The position numbers and the translations under genes are program-made. 32,017 nucleotides of DNA from Acidimicrobiaceae bacterium (lineage in GTDB: Bacteria > Actinomycetota > Acidimicrobiia > Acidimicrobiales > RAAP-2): positions 1 through 32,017 of the forward strand of contig PKYK01000004.1 in the NCBI GenBank assembly GCA_003133665.1, given 5' to 3'. A model generated the notes under the pieces. That model was not told the DNA's origin. It did not search any database and saw nothing but the letters and a program-made list of their open reading frames with translations. Shown here piece after piece: positions 1 through 8,336 of the stretch. Positions within the stretch are counted from its first letter, which is position 1; every line of letters starts with the position of its first letter.

Positions 1-34
1 TAGTAGAGACAGTCGGGCCCGACTGTCTCTACTA
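1..34. repeat. Perfect 34-bp palindrome at the first base of the window
   Basis: Bases 1-17 (TAGTAGAGACAGTCGGG) are the exact reverse complement of bases 18-34, with no spacer. It lies inside the mscR reading frame immediately after the conserved GVVETVGP codons. Its abrupt position at the edge suggests a fold-back or contig-end artefact more than a biological terminator. Confidence 0.8.
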
Positions 35-236
35 CGCCTGCGGCCTCGTGTCCGAGAAGGAACGGAAACTCGTCGTTAATCCCGCCCTCGCGGTAGTGCA
101 GATCGGTATGGCAGACACCGCACGCCCGGATGCGGACCACGGCTTCACCCGGCCCCGGATCCGGCACCACGATAGTGACCAGCGACACCGGCTCCCCCTT
201 GGCCATTGCAACGACCCCTTGGACCTCCGATGCCAT
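1..236 (-). CDS. mscR: S-(hydroxymethyl)mycothiol dehydrogenase, N-terminal part (runs off the window)
   Basis: Zinc-dependent medium-chain alcohol dehydrogenase that oxidises the formaldehyde-mycothiol adduct, a cytosolic formaldehyde detoxification step of actinomycetes. Only the first 78 codons are present. Visible are the catalytic-zinc cysteine in [14 protein letters not shown] (Cys42), and [13 protein letters not shown] around residues 62-74 with the His63-Glu64 pair; the [12 protein letters not shown] and [14 protein letters not shown] stretches are typical of the MscR/AdhE2 group. The ATG at 236 is chosen because AAGGAG (243-248, minus strand) sits six bases upstream. The last codons (positions 1-17) are an inverted copy of 18-34 and read DCLY where the family usually continues differently, so the true gene sequence may stop at about base 18. 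Confidence 0.85.
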   Translation of the reverse strand, partial: MASEVQGVVAMAKGEPVSLVTIVVPDPGPGEAVVRIRACGVCHTDLHYREGGINDEFPFLLGHEAAGVVETVGPDCLY

Positions 237-645
237 CGCCTGCTCCTTGTCGGTTTTGGCCTCATTGTACAGCGAACTTCTTGGATTGCGGGCCCTGTCA
301 ATGTCAAAGGTCCAAGGTCTCGGCGCTTTCTTCTAGGGAGTTCAGCGGTCCCTCCCTTGCAGACCAAGGTCGCATCTTCTCTCCCACGCAACTCCGAAAC
401 GACCAACGTCGGAGAGGGGGCCGATTCGACGTCTCCACGGTCACGCACGAGCGCGCGGAACATCAGTTGCGCCTCCACCCTGGAGTGGCTCGGACCGACC
501 CGTGCATTGATAGTCACACTCCTACGCCCCGCCAAGTTGCAGGTCGAATACCTCGCGGTCAGCCCCTCGGAATTGAACAGTGGCTTCACCTTAAAATGAG
601 CCTCTATTCAGCCGCCCCCGAAACACCTGCCCACCATCCGAGAAC
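237..645. other. Region without a recognisable gene
   Basis: Between the mscR start and the short-chain dehydrogenase remnant there are open frames on both strands, but none gives a recognisable protein, and none has a convincing ribosome binding site. The mscR promoter should lie here; I could not pick out a clear -35/-10 pair. Confidence 0.5.
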
Positions 646-831
646 GTGGCCAATATGCCTAACCATGAAGTTCTCTGCCGCCTCGCATCGACACGAACCG
701 TTCCGATGGAGCGCCAGGGTCTTCCAGAGGAGATGGCTGCCGCGGTGGCGTTCCTCGCCTCTGATGATGCCTCTTACATCACCGTTCAGATCCTTCTCGT
801 CGATGGTGGACTCCTCTGCCACGGGTGATGG
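646..831 (+). pseudogene. Short-chain dehydrogenase/reductase C-terminal remnant
   Basis: The frame ends with a classic SDR C-terminus: [18 protein letters not shown], then [19 protein letters not shown], matching the family pattern of a PEE helix, an FLASDxASYITGQ strand and a VDGG tail. The Rossmann NAD-binding glycine motif, the active-site Ser-Tyr-Lys and the first roughly 200 residues are absent upstream in any frame. The usual GQ in the YITGQ segment reads VQ. This is a decayed or truncated gene piece and is unlikely to be functional. The exact left limit cannot be fixed; homology is clear from about base 703 on. Confidence 0.7.
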
Positions 832-1131
832 GAGGTGGCGGCTGCACCAACGGCGCTCGCAGGGTCGACCTCTCGGGTGTACCGCAGGCACATCAGGAGG
901 AGACTGCGTTCGTGCCCACGACGAGGTCCGACGGGCGATCTGGCCATCTCAGAGAGGGGCGCCAATGCGAACACGTGAACGGTCGAGGGTTCGTGTGATC
1001 GAAAAGTTCTGAGACAACCTGAGGCAAGCTCCCACTTCGGACCGAGCTGACCACCACGTCACCCATTCACCGTCGCATCGGTCTCCAATGTCGACCGACC
1101 ATGGATCGAAGGTATCCGGCGCGGGCTCACT
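832..1131. other. Intergenic stretch, nothing recognised
   Basis: About 300 bases between the SDR remnant and the end of aguB. No coherent protein, repeat or strong hairpin was seen. It may be further decayed sequence of the same remnant locus. Confidence 0.4.
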
Positions 1132-2025
1132 CTATCTCTCGTTTGCCTCGTGGTTAGTGCGATGTCCATCCAGCGTTGCCAGGGCACCGTAGAGATCCGG
1201 TCGGCGGTCGCGGAAGAGGCCGAAGCTGGATCGCGACACGTCAAGTTCGTCCAGATCGAAGGTTGCGGACACTGCAGTCTCGCTTTCACGATCAGCGACC
1301 ACGACCATTGCCCCCGTGCCATCGGTGATGAACGACGAGCCGTAGAAAGTGACCTCGGTCGACTCTCCCACTTCGCAGCCAACGCGATTCGAGGCCACCA
1401 CCGGAACCATGTTGGCCGCCGCGTGACCCTGCATGACACGTTGCCAGTGGGCCGAGGAGTCGTACGAGGGATCCCGTGGTTCCGAGCCGATGGCGGTTGG
1501 GTAACACAGGATCTCGGCCCCCCGTAGCACCATTGACCGTGCGCACTCGGGGAACCACTGATCCCAGCAGATTCCCGCCCCGATGGCCCCCGCCGAGGTC
1601 GCGAAGACCTGGAATCCGGTGTCACCCGGCGAGAAGTAGTACTTCTCCTCGTAACCCGGACCGTCGGGAATGTGACTCTTCCGATAGAGCCCGCACAGGG
1701 TTCCGTCCGAATCGGCGACGGTCAGCGAGTTGAAGAAGTTCTGGCCCGCGCGTTCGAAGAACGAGATTGGGAGGACGACGTTGAGCTCGCGCGCCAGTGC
1801 GCTGAAGCGCTGCACTACCGACGACTTGGCAAACTCCTCGGCGAGACCGAAGTGGTTCGGCGACTCATCCTGGCAGAAGTACTGATCGGCAAACAACTCT
1901 TGGGGCACGATCAACTGCGCCCCCTCGCCCGCTGACCTTCGTATCAGCCGCTCCATTCGATCGAGATTGTCCGCCCGCGACGGACCGCACTCCATCTGCA
2001 GAGCCGCCACCGTGAGTTCACGCAT
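1132..2025 (-). CDS. aguB: N-carbamoylputrescine amidase
   Basis: Nitrilase-superfamily amidohydrolase that hydrolyses N-carbamoylputrescine to putrescine, CO2 and ammonia in the agmatine route. The protein is 297 residues, the usual length. The Glu-Lys-Cys triad is visible: Glu43 in PQELFADQYFCQ, Lys116 in YRKSHIPDGPGYEEKYYF and Cys153 in GICWDQWFPECAR. The IPDGPGYEEKYYFSPGD and WFPECAR blocks are characteristic of AguB rather than of generic nitrilases. ATG at 2025 is preceded by AAGGAG (2032-2037 on the minus strand). It is the last gene of the minus-strand polyamine set, separated by 222 bases from the FAD oxidase and perhaps with its own promoter. No agmatine deiminase (aguA) is in the window, so the carbamoyl substrate must come from elsewhere. 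A related N-carbamoyl amide substrate cannot be excluded. Confidence 0.88.
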   Translation of the reverse strand: MRELTVAALQMECGPSRADNLDRMERLIRRSAGEGAQLIVPQELFADQYFCQDESPNHFGLAEEFAKSSVVQRFSALARELNVVLPISFFERAGQNFFNSLTVADSDGTLCGLYRKSHIPDGPGYEEKYYFSPGDTGFQVFATSAGAIGAGICWDQWFPECARSMVLRGAEILCYPTAIGSEPRDPSYDSSAHWQRVMQGHAAANMVPVVASNRVGCEVGESTEVTFYGSSFITDGTGAMVVVADRESETAVSATFDLDELDVSRSSFGLFRDRRPDLYGALATLDGHRTNHEANER

Positions 2026-2036
2026 TCGGTACTCCT

Positions 2037-2050
2037 TGTCTGGCCAGACA
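2037..2050. promoter_or_regulatory. 14-bp perfect palindrome overlapping the aguB ribosome binding region
   Basis: TGTCTGGCCAGACA is a perfect inverted repeat 12 bases upstream of the aguB start, touching its AAGGAG. Position and symmetry fit a repressor operator; which regulator would bind is unknown. The Lrp and TetR proteins encoded at 11312 and 12026 are local candidates. Confidence 0.4.
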
Positions 2051-2247
2051 TCATCACGAACAGTCGTGGATTCTGGTTCGTTTCCGTTGCATCATCGCAT
2101 TGTTTCAATCATTGGCATCGGTCTCGGACAAATGACAATTCGGAAGCGAGTCAAATGAACATTCGAGAGTGTCCGGAGACCATCGCCGCCCTCCGCAGTC
2201 AGCAGATTCCAGCCGTGGAACCATGGGCATTCTCGACTGAACGGTGT

Positions 2248-3618
2248 TCAACGACCAGAGATGAAGTCAGCCGCCCGCGCGATGTGCGACGTGGTCGCAC
2301 GCCCCGAAGCCTCCGCGCGGTCGGCCGCCCGGTACGCAAGATAGAGCGCCCGGACCCCGATCCACCGCAGCGGTTCCGGTTCCCAGGCCCGGGTGCGCCA
2401 GTTCACCCAGGGAAGAGTGGTCAAGTCGGTGTCGTCTCCAAGAATGAGGTCGCGCAACGTGCGGCCCGCGAGATTCGTGGCCGTCACGCCGTGGCCGACG
2501 TAGCCGCCCGCCATCGCGAGACCTGTCGCGCGGTCGAGTCCGACCGTCGCGCACCAGTCCCTCGGCACACCGAGCACACCCGACCAGGCGTGATCGATCG
2601 AAACGCCGCGCAACACCGGGAAGAAGTCGGTGAGTACTTGTCGCAACTCGGCAATCGTCACGAGCGGCGTCTCACCGTCGCGGTCGATGCGAGAGCCGTA
2701 GCGGTAGGGCACGCCGCGTCCACCTATTGCAATGCGGCCGTCGGCGGTGCGCTGGGCGTACATGAAGGTGTGGGCACTGTCGCCGAGTGCCTCGCAGGCG
2801 CGCCACCCAATCTCGTCCCACGCCGCGTCGGGCAGGGGCGCGGTGATGATCATCGATGAATTCATGGGCAGCCATCGTCGGTCCTGGTCCGCGAATGAAG
2901 AAGTGAACCCCTCGGTCGCCCGCACGACGAACTGCGCGGAGACGACGCCACGCGGAGTCACGACCTCGTGGGGGCGGATCTCCGTCACCGGCGTCGCCTC
3001 GTAGATGGCCACCCCCGCGGCGGCGACCACGTCGGCCAGTCCGCGGACGAACTTGGCGGGGTGGAGCCGGGCGCCGTTCTCGCTGAAGACGGCACCGAGG
3101 GCTCCAGTCACGTTGACGCGGTCGCGCGTCGCCTCGCCGGACAACGTCGAGTGCGGATCGCCCCATCGCTCCGCCGCAACCACTGACTCGTGCAGCCGGT
3201 GCAGTTGGGGCTTCGTTCGCGCGACGCGCAGCACGCCGCCCTTCACGATGTCGGCCTTGATGCCCTCATCACGGGCCACCCGGATCACCTCATCAACGGC
3301 GTGGATCATCGTGCGCTGCAGATTGCGGGCGGCATCGACGCCTCGGCGCCGCGCGTACCGATCGAGCGAGCCGGCCACCGCCGCGCTCAACCAGCCGCCG
3401 TTGCGTCCCGACGCACCGAAGCCCGCGAAACGCTGCTCCACGACGGCGATCGACAGTGATGGTGCAGCCTTCTTGAGGTAGTAGGCGGTCCACAGACCGG
3501 TGAGGCCCGCGCCGACGATGCACACGTCGACCGACAACGACGCATCGAGAGGCGACCGCTGCGGCGGAGGCCCGAGCTGGGCGTGCCAAAAGGAGACACC
3601 GCCGTTCACGACGTCCAT
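2248..3618 (-). CDS. FAD-dependent amine oxidoreductase (DAO family, PuuB-like)
   Basis: Flavoprotein of the D-amino-acid oxidase fold, of the kind that oxidises gamma-glutamylputrescine or related polyamine derivatives to an aminoaldehyde. An N-terminal Rossmann dinucleotide site is seen as VGAGLTGLWTAYYL (glycines at about 36-41), followed by GFGASGRNGGW, a signature of this subgroup, and a C-terminal FAD-contacting segment MAGGYVGHGVTATNLAGRTL. Length is 456 residues. A GTG lies directly before the ATG at 3618; either could start, and no strong ribosome site separates them. It follows potC by 30 bases, so it is in the polyamine importer operon. A paralogue with the same signatures is encoded at 9872-11272. 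The exact amine is inferred from context only. Confidence 0.8.
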   Translation of the reverse strand: MDVVNGGVSFWHAQLGPPPQRSPLDASLSVDVCIVGAGLTGLWTAYYLKKAAPSLSIAVVEQRFAGFGASGRNGGWLSAAVAGSLDRYARRRGVDAARNLQRTMIHAVDEVIRVARDEGIKADIVKGGVLRVARTKPQLHRLHESVVAAERWGDPHSTLSGEATRDRVNVTGALGAVFSENGARLHPAKFVRGLADVVAAAGVAIYEATPVTEIRPHEVVTPRGVVSAQFVVRATEGFTSSFADQDRRWLPMNSSMIITAPLPDAAWDEIGWRACEALGDSAHTFMYAQRTADGRIAIGGRGVPYRYGSRIDRDGETPLVTIAELRQVLTDFFPVLRGVSIDHAWSGVLGVPRDWCATVGLDRATGLAMAGGYVGHGVTATNLAGRTLRDLILGDDTDLTTLPWVNWRTRAWEPEPLRWIGVRALYLAYRAADRAEASGRATTSHIARAADFISGR

Positions 3619-3648
3619 CACGCCACTCGATCCACGCTCGTCGTGGCC

Positions 3649-4488
3649 TCATTCACCGTCGGCTGCCGAGGTCGAACCGAGCAGTCGCAGGCCGCGACGC
3701 ATCCGCGACCGCGATCCGCCGCCCATTGCGGCGAGGGCCAAGAGGAACATCACGGTTGTCCCGACGAAGAGCAGGACCGCAATCGCGAAGATGTCGACGT
3801 GGAACTGCGAGTGCAACGAGGCGAGGATGAAGACGGGCAGGGGCGTCGTCTGGGCGGTGCTGACGAAGACCGACGTCACCAGGTCCTCGAGGCTGAAGGT
3901 GAACGAGAGCAACCCGCCGGCGATCAGCGCCGGCGCGAGCAGTGGCACGGCGATGGTGCGCAGCATCGTCGGCGTGCGCGCGCCGAGGTCGTTCGCCGCT
4001 TCGAAGACCGCGGGGTCGAGTCCGAGGGCGCGGCCCCGTACGATGAGGGCCGTCAAGGCGCTTCCGAAGATCGAGTGGGCGATTACGAGGCGCACGAAGC
4101 CGTTGGAGACGCCCAGCGTGACGAACCAAAGGAGATCGCCGCTCGCGCCAACGATTTCGGGCGTCGCGAGGATGACGACGAACAGCAGGAACAGCAGCCG
4201 GTGCGACCAGCGCTTGCCGGTACTGGCCAGTCCCCCGATGAGCCCCACGGCCATGCTGAGCAGTCCGGTGGCCGCCGCCACCTCGAGCGAGATCCGCAGG
4301 GCGATCAGCAACGTCGAGTCCTGGCGGGCCTGACCGTAGGCCGCGGTGCTGAAGCCTCCCCACGTGAAGGCGCTGAAGCCACCATTGAAGGAGAAGACCA
4401 CCACGACCACGAGCGGCAGGAAGAGGAAAAGCACCACCACGGTGGTGATCAGGCCGAGCACCCACTTGCTGGTCGTGGTTGTCCTCAT
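3649..4488 (-). CDS. potC: Polyamine ABC transporter permease PotC
   Basis: Inner-membrane permease of a spermidine/putrescine-type importer, about 279 residues with six predicted hydrophobic segments, beginning with VLGLITTVVVLFLFLPLVVVVVF split over the first helix. The cytoplasmic EAA-type loop, which contacts the ATPase, is at EAANDLGARTPTMLRTIAVP. FSLEDLVTSVF is typical of PotC homologues. ATG at 4488 overlaps the potB stop by four bases (ATGA), a translational-coupling arrangement. The neighbours potB, potD and potA complete the importer. Confidence 0.88.
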   Translation of the reverse strand: MRTTTTSKWVLGLITTVVVLFLFLPLVVVVVFSFNGGFSAFTWGGFSTAAYGQARQDSTLLIALRISLEVAAATGLLSMAVGLIGGLASTGKRWSHRLLFLLFVVILATPEIVGASGDLLWFVTLGVSNGFVRLVIAHSIFGSALTALIVRGRALGLDPAVFEAANDLGARTPTMLRTIAVPLLAPALIAGGLLSFTFSLEDLVTSVFVSTAQTTPLPVFILASLHSQFHVDIFAIAVLLFVGTTVMFLLALAAMGGGSRSRMRRGLRLLGSTSAADGE

Positions 4489-5387
4489 GTCGTCACCAGT
4501 ACTCGCGCGAGCGCTCGCTCTCGGGCACGGGCGAGGACGTAACGCACGCCGGTCGCGAGCAACCAGCAGGCGGCTACGATTCCCACCAGTATCACCACGA
4601 GCAGGATCGCCATCGCCGCACCGAGCGACCAGTTCTGTCCTTCAGTGAACTCCGAGGCCACCAGGCTCCCGATCATCAGGCCGCGGGCCCCACCCATCAA
4701 CGTCGGCGTCACGTAGTCACCGAGCATTGGCACGAACACCAGTACCGTGCCGGCCACGACGCCGGCCATGGAGATGGGGAAGGTAATCGTGCGGAAGATC
4801 GTCCACGGCTTCGCGCCGAGGTCGTCGGCCGCCTGCAACAGCAGCGGGTCGATCCGCTCGAGTACGACCGCAAGCGGCAGGATGAACAGCGGCAGGTAGT
4901 TGTAGACGAGGCCGATCATGACGGCACCCCGGGTGTCAAGGATCGACAGGTAGTTGACGTGCCATCCCACGGCCTGCATGCCGTTGTACAGCAGACCCAG
5001 CGGACTCAGGAAGATCCGCCAACCGAGCATGCGCAGCAGGTAGTCGGTCCAGAATGGCAGCACGACGAGCAGCAGCACGATTGCTCGTGTACGAGGACCC
5101 AGCTTGCGGGCGATGAAGTAGGCGACCGGATAAGCGATCACGCCGCACAGCGCTGTCGCCACGACGGCGTTCTCCAGACTGGCGACCAGCACCGGTCCCG
5201 ACGGATACTTGAGCGCCTGCCAGAAGTTGCCCAGGCCCAGATGGTTCAGGTTGACCAGGCCCTTCTGGGTCAGCCCCGCGGTGTGGCCGAAGGCGTAGAT
5301 CAGCATGATGGCCGAGGGCGCGATGAACCACAGCGCGAACCAGACGTAGGAGAGCGCCACGAAGCCGCGCAGGCCACGCCCTAACAC
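4485..5387 (-). CDS. potB: Polyamine ABC transporter permease PotB
   Basis: Partner permease of PotC, 300 residues, with six hydrophobic segments and the EAA-type loop QAADDLGAKPWTIFRTITFP. The FWTDYLLRMLGW and PMLGDYVTPTLMGG stretches are hallmarks of PotB. The GTG at 5387 is the only credible start: an in-frame stop lies some 20 codons upstream with no other start between. It is 39 bases downstream of potD and overlaps potC by four bases. It would form the membrane channel with PotC for a polyamine or a related cation. Confidence 0.88.
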   Translation of the reverse strand: MLGRGLRGFVALSYVWFALWFIAPSAIMLIYAFGHTAGLTQKGLVNLNHLGLGNFWQALKYPSGPVLVASLENAVVATALCGVIAYPVAYFIARKLGPRTRAIVLLLVVLPFWTDYLLRMLGWRIFLSPLGLLYNGMQAVGWHVNYLSILDTRGAVMIGLVYNYLPLFILPLAVVLERIDPLLLQAADDLGAKPWTIFRTITFPISMAGVVAGTVLVFVPMLGDYVTPTLMGGARGLMIGSLVASEFTEGQNWSLGAAMAILLVVILVGIVAACWLLATGVRYVLARARERALARVLVTT

Positions 5388-5426
5388 GCCGGCCTCGCCG
5401 GTGCCACCACGCCCTCGTCCACGAGA

Positions 5427-6623
5427 CTACGAGGCGATGGCGGCTTTGAAGTTTGCGTAGAGCTGGGTGCGCAGCGGGAACGACGAGTTCACGACGTACG
5501 CGACCATCCGCTTGCGCTGCTCGGCCGTCAGGAAGATCACATCGGTCTGCGCCGTGTTCTTCGGCAGGTACTTCTTCACATTCGCCACCGCGGTGTTGTA
5601 ACCCGTGTACTCCATCTCGTTCGCCGACACATGGGGGTCGATCACGTAGTTGAGGAACGCGTGGGCGGTGTTGATGTTCTTCGCGCCCTTGGCGAGAGCC
5701 CAGGTGTCGACCCAGATCTCGGTCTTGGGCGTCGGGACGACCCACGCGAAGCGCTTCGGGTTCTGAATCAGCGCCTGGCGCGCGTCACCGTTCCACGCCT
5801 GGGACAGCACGTACGAACCGTTCACCAATCCTCCGGTTGCTCCGGGGTAGGAATCGAGGTTCTTGATGTGCGGCGCCAGGTTCTTGATGAGCCAGTTGTT
5901 GGCCGAGCGGATCTTTGCCACGTCCAGAGTGTTCCAGTCGACGCCCCGGATCCACAGCGGGATCCCGATCACGTCATCGGGGTCGTCCAGCAACGAAACC
6001 CGGCCCGAGACCTGGGGCAGTTTGGCCGCGTCCGCGAAGTCCTGCCACGACGTCAGCTTCTTCTTGATGACGGTCTTGTCGTAGATGAACCCGGTGGTCC
6101 CGAAGTCCTTCGGGACCGAGTACTTGTTGCCCTTGTCCCAAGGAAAGTTCAGAAGTGCCGGGTCCAGGTTCTTGAAGTTCGGGATCTTGGACTTGTCGAG
6201 AGGCATGAGCAACCCCTTCGCCACCATCTCTGGAATGTATCCACCGGTGGGCACCACGATGTCGTAGCCGGCGGTGCCCTTGGCCAACTCGAGCTTGGCG
6301 ATCAACGCTTCGTTGGAGTTGTAACTGCCAACCTGGACCGCGAAGCCCGTGGCGTTCTTCCACGCAGTGAAGGTCGTCGGGTTGTCGTATTGGCCCCACG
6401 TATACAGGTAGAGGCTCTTGCTGGTCTTCCCGGCCGATTTCATGCTGCTGCGGGCGGCCTTCTCCAAGTTGCTCAACGGGTCCGCCGCGGCTCCCGCCGC
6501 ACCTCCGTACGCGAGCACGCTGGCGCCGAGAGCGGCCAGCGAGATGAAACTGCGACGGGTCAGCGGGTGGCCCTCCGGTGCGAGGATGCGCAGTGGTTCC
6601 TCATTGTGGTTTACGTGATCCAT
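5427..6623 (-). CDS. potD: Polyamine ABC transporter substrate-binding protein PotD, Tat-exported
   Basis: Extracytoplasmic solute-binding protein of the spermidine/putrescine type, 398 residues. The N-terminus carries a twin-arginine signal, LTRRSFISLAALGASVLAYGG (near residues 21-40), so export as a folded protein is likely; no lipobox cysteine is seen, unlike many Gram-positive binding proteins. SLYLYTWGQYDNPTTFTAW is the typical first strand of PotD-like proteins, and YDIVVPTGGYIPEMV, FGTTGFIYDK and WNGDARQAL follow the family order. The ATG at 6623 has AAGGAG about 11 bases upstream, a long spacing. The gene sits between potA and potB. Polyamine specificity is inferred from family and from the oxidase, aldehyde dehydrogenase and AguB neighbours. 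Confidence 0.87.
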   Translation of the reverse strand: MDHVNHNEEPLRILAPEGHPLTRRSFISLAALGASVLAYGGAAGAAADPLSNLEKAARSSMKSAGKTSKSLYLYTWGQYDNPTTFTAWKNATGFAVQVGSYNSNEALIAKLELAKGTAGYDIVVPTGGYIPEMVAKGLLMPLDKSKIPNFKNLDPALLNFPWDKGNKYSVPKDFGTTGFIYDKTVIKKKLTSWQDFADAAKLPQVSGRVSLLDDPDDVIGIPLWIRGVDWNTLDVAKIRSANNWLIKNLAPHIKNLDSYPGATGGLVNGSYVLSQAWNGDARQALIQNPKRFAWVVPTPKTEIWVDTWALAKGAKNINTAHAFLNYVIDPHVSANEMEYTGYNTAVANVKKYLPKNTAQTDVIFLTAEQRKRMVAYVVNSSFPLRTQLYANFKAAIAS

Positions 6624-6676
6624 GGTTTCCGTGTCTCCTTTGACGTTTCGTGGACTTCAACTGGGGGAACCGCTGG

Positions 6677-6690
6677 GTCAGTAAACTGAC
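6677..6690. promoter_or_regulatory. Inverted repeat upstream of potD
   Basis: GTCAGTAAACTGAC is a 6+2+6 inverted repeat in the 81-base gap between potA and potD. It could be an operator or a small mRNA hairpin that sets the relative expression of the binding protein. Assignment is tentative. Confidence 0.3.
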
Positions 6691-6704
6691 TCATCAATAA
6701 GTTA

Positions 6705-7856
6705 TCACCGGTCGAGCAGCGTCGCATCAGAGGGCTGCCACGTCACCGCGGCGGCCCCACCAATGCTCGCGTCGCGCGCCTCATTCGAAGCGCTGTCGCA
6801 GGTAACTGAGAGTTCCACGTCGTCGTTGATCTTGACCCGGACGATCGTCTGACCACCGGAGAAGGTCTTGTCAGCGACCGTGCCGCGCACCCGGGGTCCC
6901 TTGATCTGACCGGACGAGTCCCCGATCTCCAAGCGCAAACGCTCGGGTCGCACAAAGATGGAGGGCTCGGCACCGACCGACTCCTCCCCGTCGGGGGACT
7001 CGCTCAACTGACGCGACGCGACCTCGTCGGGACTCGAGGCGGAGAAACCCTCGACCAGCGAGGCGGGAATGAAATTGGCGCGGCCGACGAACGTCGTCAC
7101 AAAGCGCGTGGCCGGACGCAGGTACAGCTCCTCGGGGGAACCCACTTGGACGAGGTTGCCCCCTTCCATCACCGCAACGCGGTCCGACATCGCGAAAGCC
7201 TCCGCCTGGTCGTGGGTAACGAAGACGAACGTCAACTGGAGTTCGCGTTGCAGCCTCTTAAGCTCCTCCTGCATCGATTCCCGCAACTTGAGGTCAAGGG
7301 CGGCCAGAGGCTCATCGAGCAGCAGGACCGAGGGCCGGGTGACTATCGACCGGGCCAACGCGATTCGCTGTTGTTGTCCGCCGGACAACTGTTGGGGCCG
7401 GTGCATCGCGAAGCCGTCCATGTGCACCAGGGCGAGCGCCTCCATGACACGATGGCGAAGTTCAGCCTTGGGGACGTGTTGACGGTGCAACCCGTAGGCG
7501 ACGTTGTCAAAGACACTCAGGTGCGGGAACAGCGCGTAGTTCTGAAAGACCGTGTTGACGTTGCGGGCGTGCGCCGGCAGATCGGTCGCGTCCACCCCAC
7601 CCAAGAAGATTCGACCGCTGTCGACCTTCTCGAGACCGGCGATCATGCGCAACGTGGTGGTTTTGCCGCACCCGGACGGACCGAGCAACGAGAAGAACTC
7701 GCCCGGGCGAATGCTCAGCGAGAGGTCGCGGACCACCATCTTGACGCCGGTCGGTCCTCGGAAGGACTTCGCAACTTGATCGAGTACGACAGCGCCGGCG
7801 CCCTCTCGGATCTCATCAGCGAGCGCGGTCCCCTGTGTCGTGGTGTCGGTTGTCAT
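6705..7856 (-). CDS. potA: Polyamine ABC transporter ATP-binding protein PotA
   Basis: ATPase that energises the PotBC permease at the inner membrane face. Numbered from the ATG at 7856 (383 residues): Walker A GPSGCGKTT at 59-67, Q-loop Gln105 in FQNYALFPH, signature LSGGQQQ at 157-163, Walker B LLLDEP to 183, switch His215. Residues from about 258 to the end form the TOBE regulatory domain, which is longer than usual through an acidic, Ser-rich insert near 270-295. An upstream TTG at 7919 would add 21 unrelated residues; the ATG is preferred because the MTTDTTTQG start leads directly into the domain, though the ribosome site is weak in both cases. It is the first gene of the minus-strand polyamine operon. 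Confidence 0.87.
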   Translation of the reverse strand: MTTDTTTQGTALADEIREGAGAVVLDQVAKSFRGPTGVKMVVRDLSLSIRPGEFFSLLGPSGCGKTTTLRMIAGLEKVDSGRIFLGGVDATDLPAHARNVNTVFQNYALFPHLSVFDNVAYGLHRQHVPKAELRHRVMEALALVHMDGFAMHRPQQLSGGQQQRIALARSIVTRPSVLLLDEPLAALDLKLRESMQEELKRLQRELQLTFVFVTHDQAEAFAMSDRVAVMEGGNLVQVGSPEELYLRPATRFVTTFVGRANFIPASLVEGFSASSPDEVASRQLSESPDGEESVGAEPSIFVRPERLRLEIGDSSGQIKGPRVRGTVADKTFSGGQTIVRVKINDDVELSVTCDSASNEARDASIGGAAAVTWQPSDATLLDR

Positions 7857-8336
7857 CTCGGGTCGGAGCCTACCGCCGTCGTGGTTGACTCTCCAGTCAA
7901 CTCTGATCCTCGGGTTCAAGATTGCTCGGGGCGAATGGAACAGCGCTGGTCACGGGTCCTGATACGTGATTCAAGCGAGTGGCAGGCGTCGTCAAACGGA
8001 TCGGGTCGCTTGCGACACCATTCGCTGATGAGCAATGACGTGGGCGGACCGCGTCGCACGGTGCCGGACCAGACCGGTCGTGGCAGCGAGACTGTAGAGC
8101 CAGTCGGTATTTGAAGCCTGGCCACCCGCCGGCGGTGACTGTCGCATCACCCTGGCAATGAGAATCGGCAGATTTCCTCGTGTTTCTGGCGTAATGAGCA
8201 ATGAATTTGGCTCTTCCTTGCGCTTCGGCATACACAAGCGGCGTGACCTTGTTAGTATGAGGACTCGGCAGACCGCGCCCCGCGTGACTGCCGGCTGCGG
8301 AGTGACAGGGCTGCGCCGCGAAGAGAGAGGTTCCTC
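7857..8336. promoter_or_regulatory. Divergent control region between potA and the aldehyde dehydrogenase
   Basis: This 480-base gap must contain the promoters of both polyamine transcription units. The 11-mer ATGAGCAATGA occurs twice in the same orientation, at 8028-8038 and 8194-8204, a possible pair of regulator sites. TAGTAT at 8253-8258 is a candidate -10 for the plus-strand operon but has no good -35 at 17 bases. No protein-coding gene was recognised in it. Confidence 0.4.

Noticed and set aside
32..599. Long overlapping open frames on both strands at the left end
   Set aside because: The true coding signal in 1-236 is mscR in a third frame without an in-window stop; the long frames give Arg/Ser/Pro-rich translations with no recognisable domain.
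2155..5384. Several long plus-strand frames opposite the oxidase and permease genes
   Set aside because: They are antisense shadows of high-G+C genes, with His/Arg/Gln-rich low-complexity translations and no ribosome sites.
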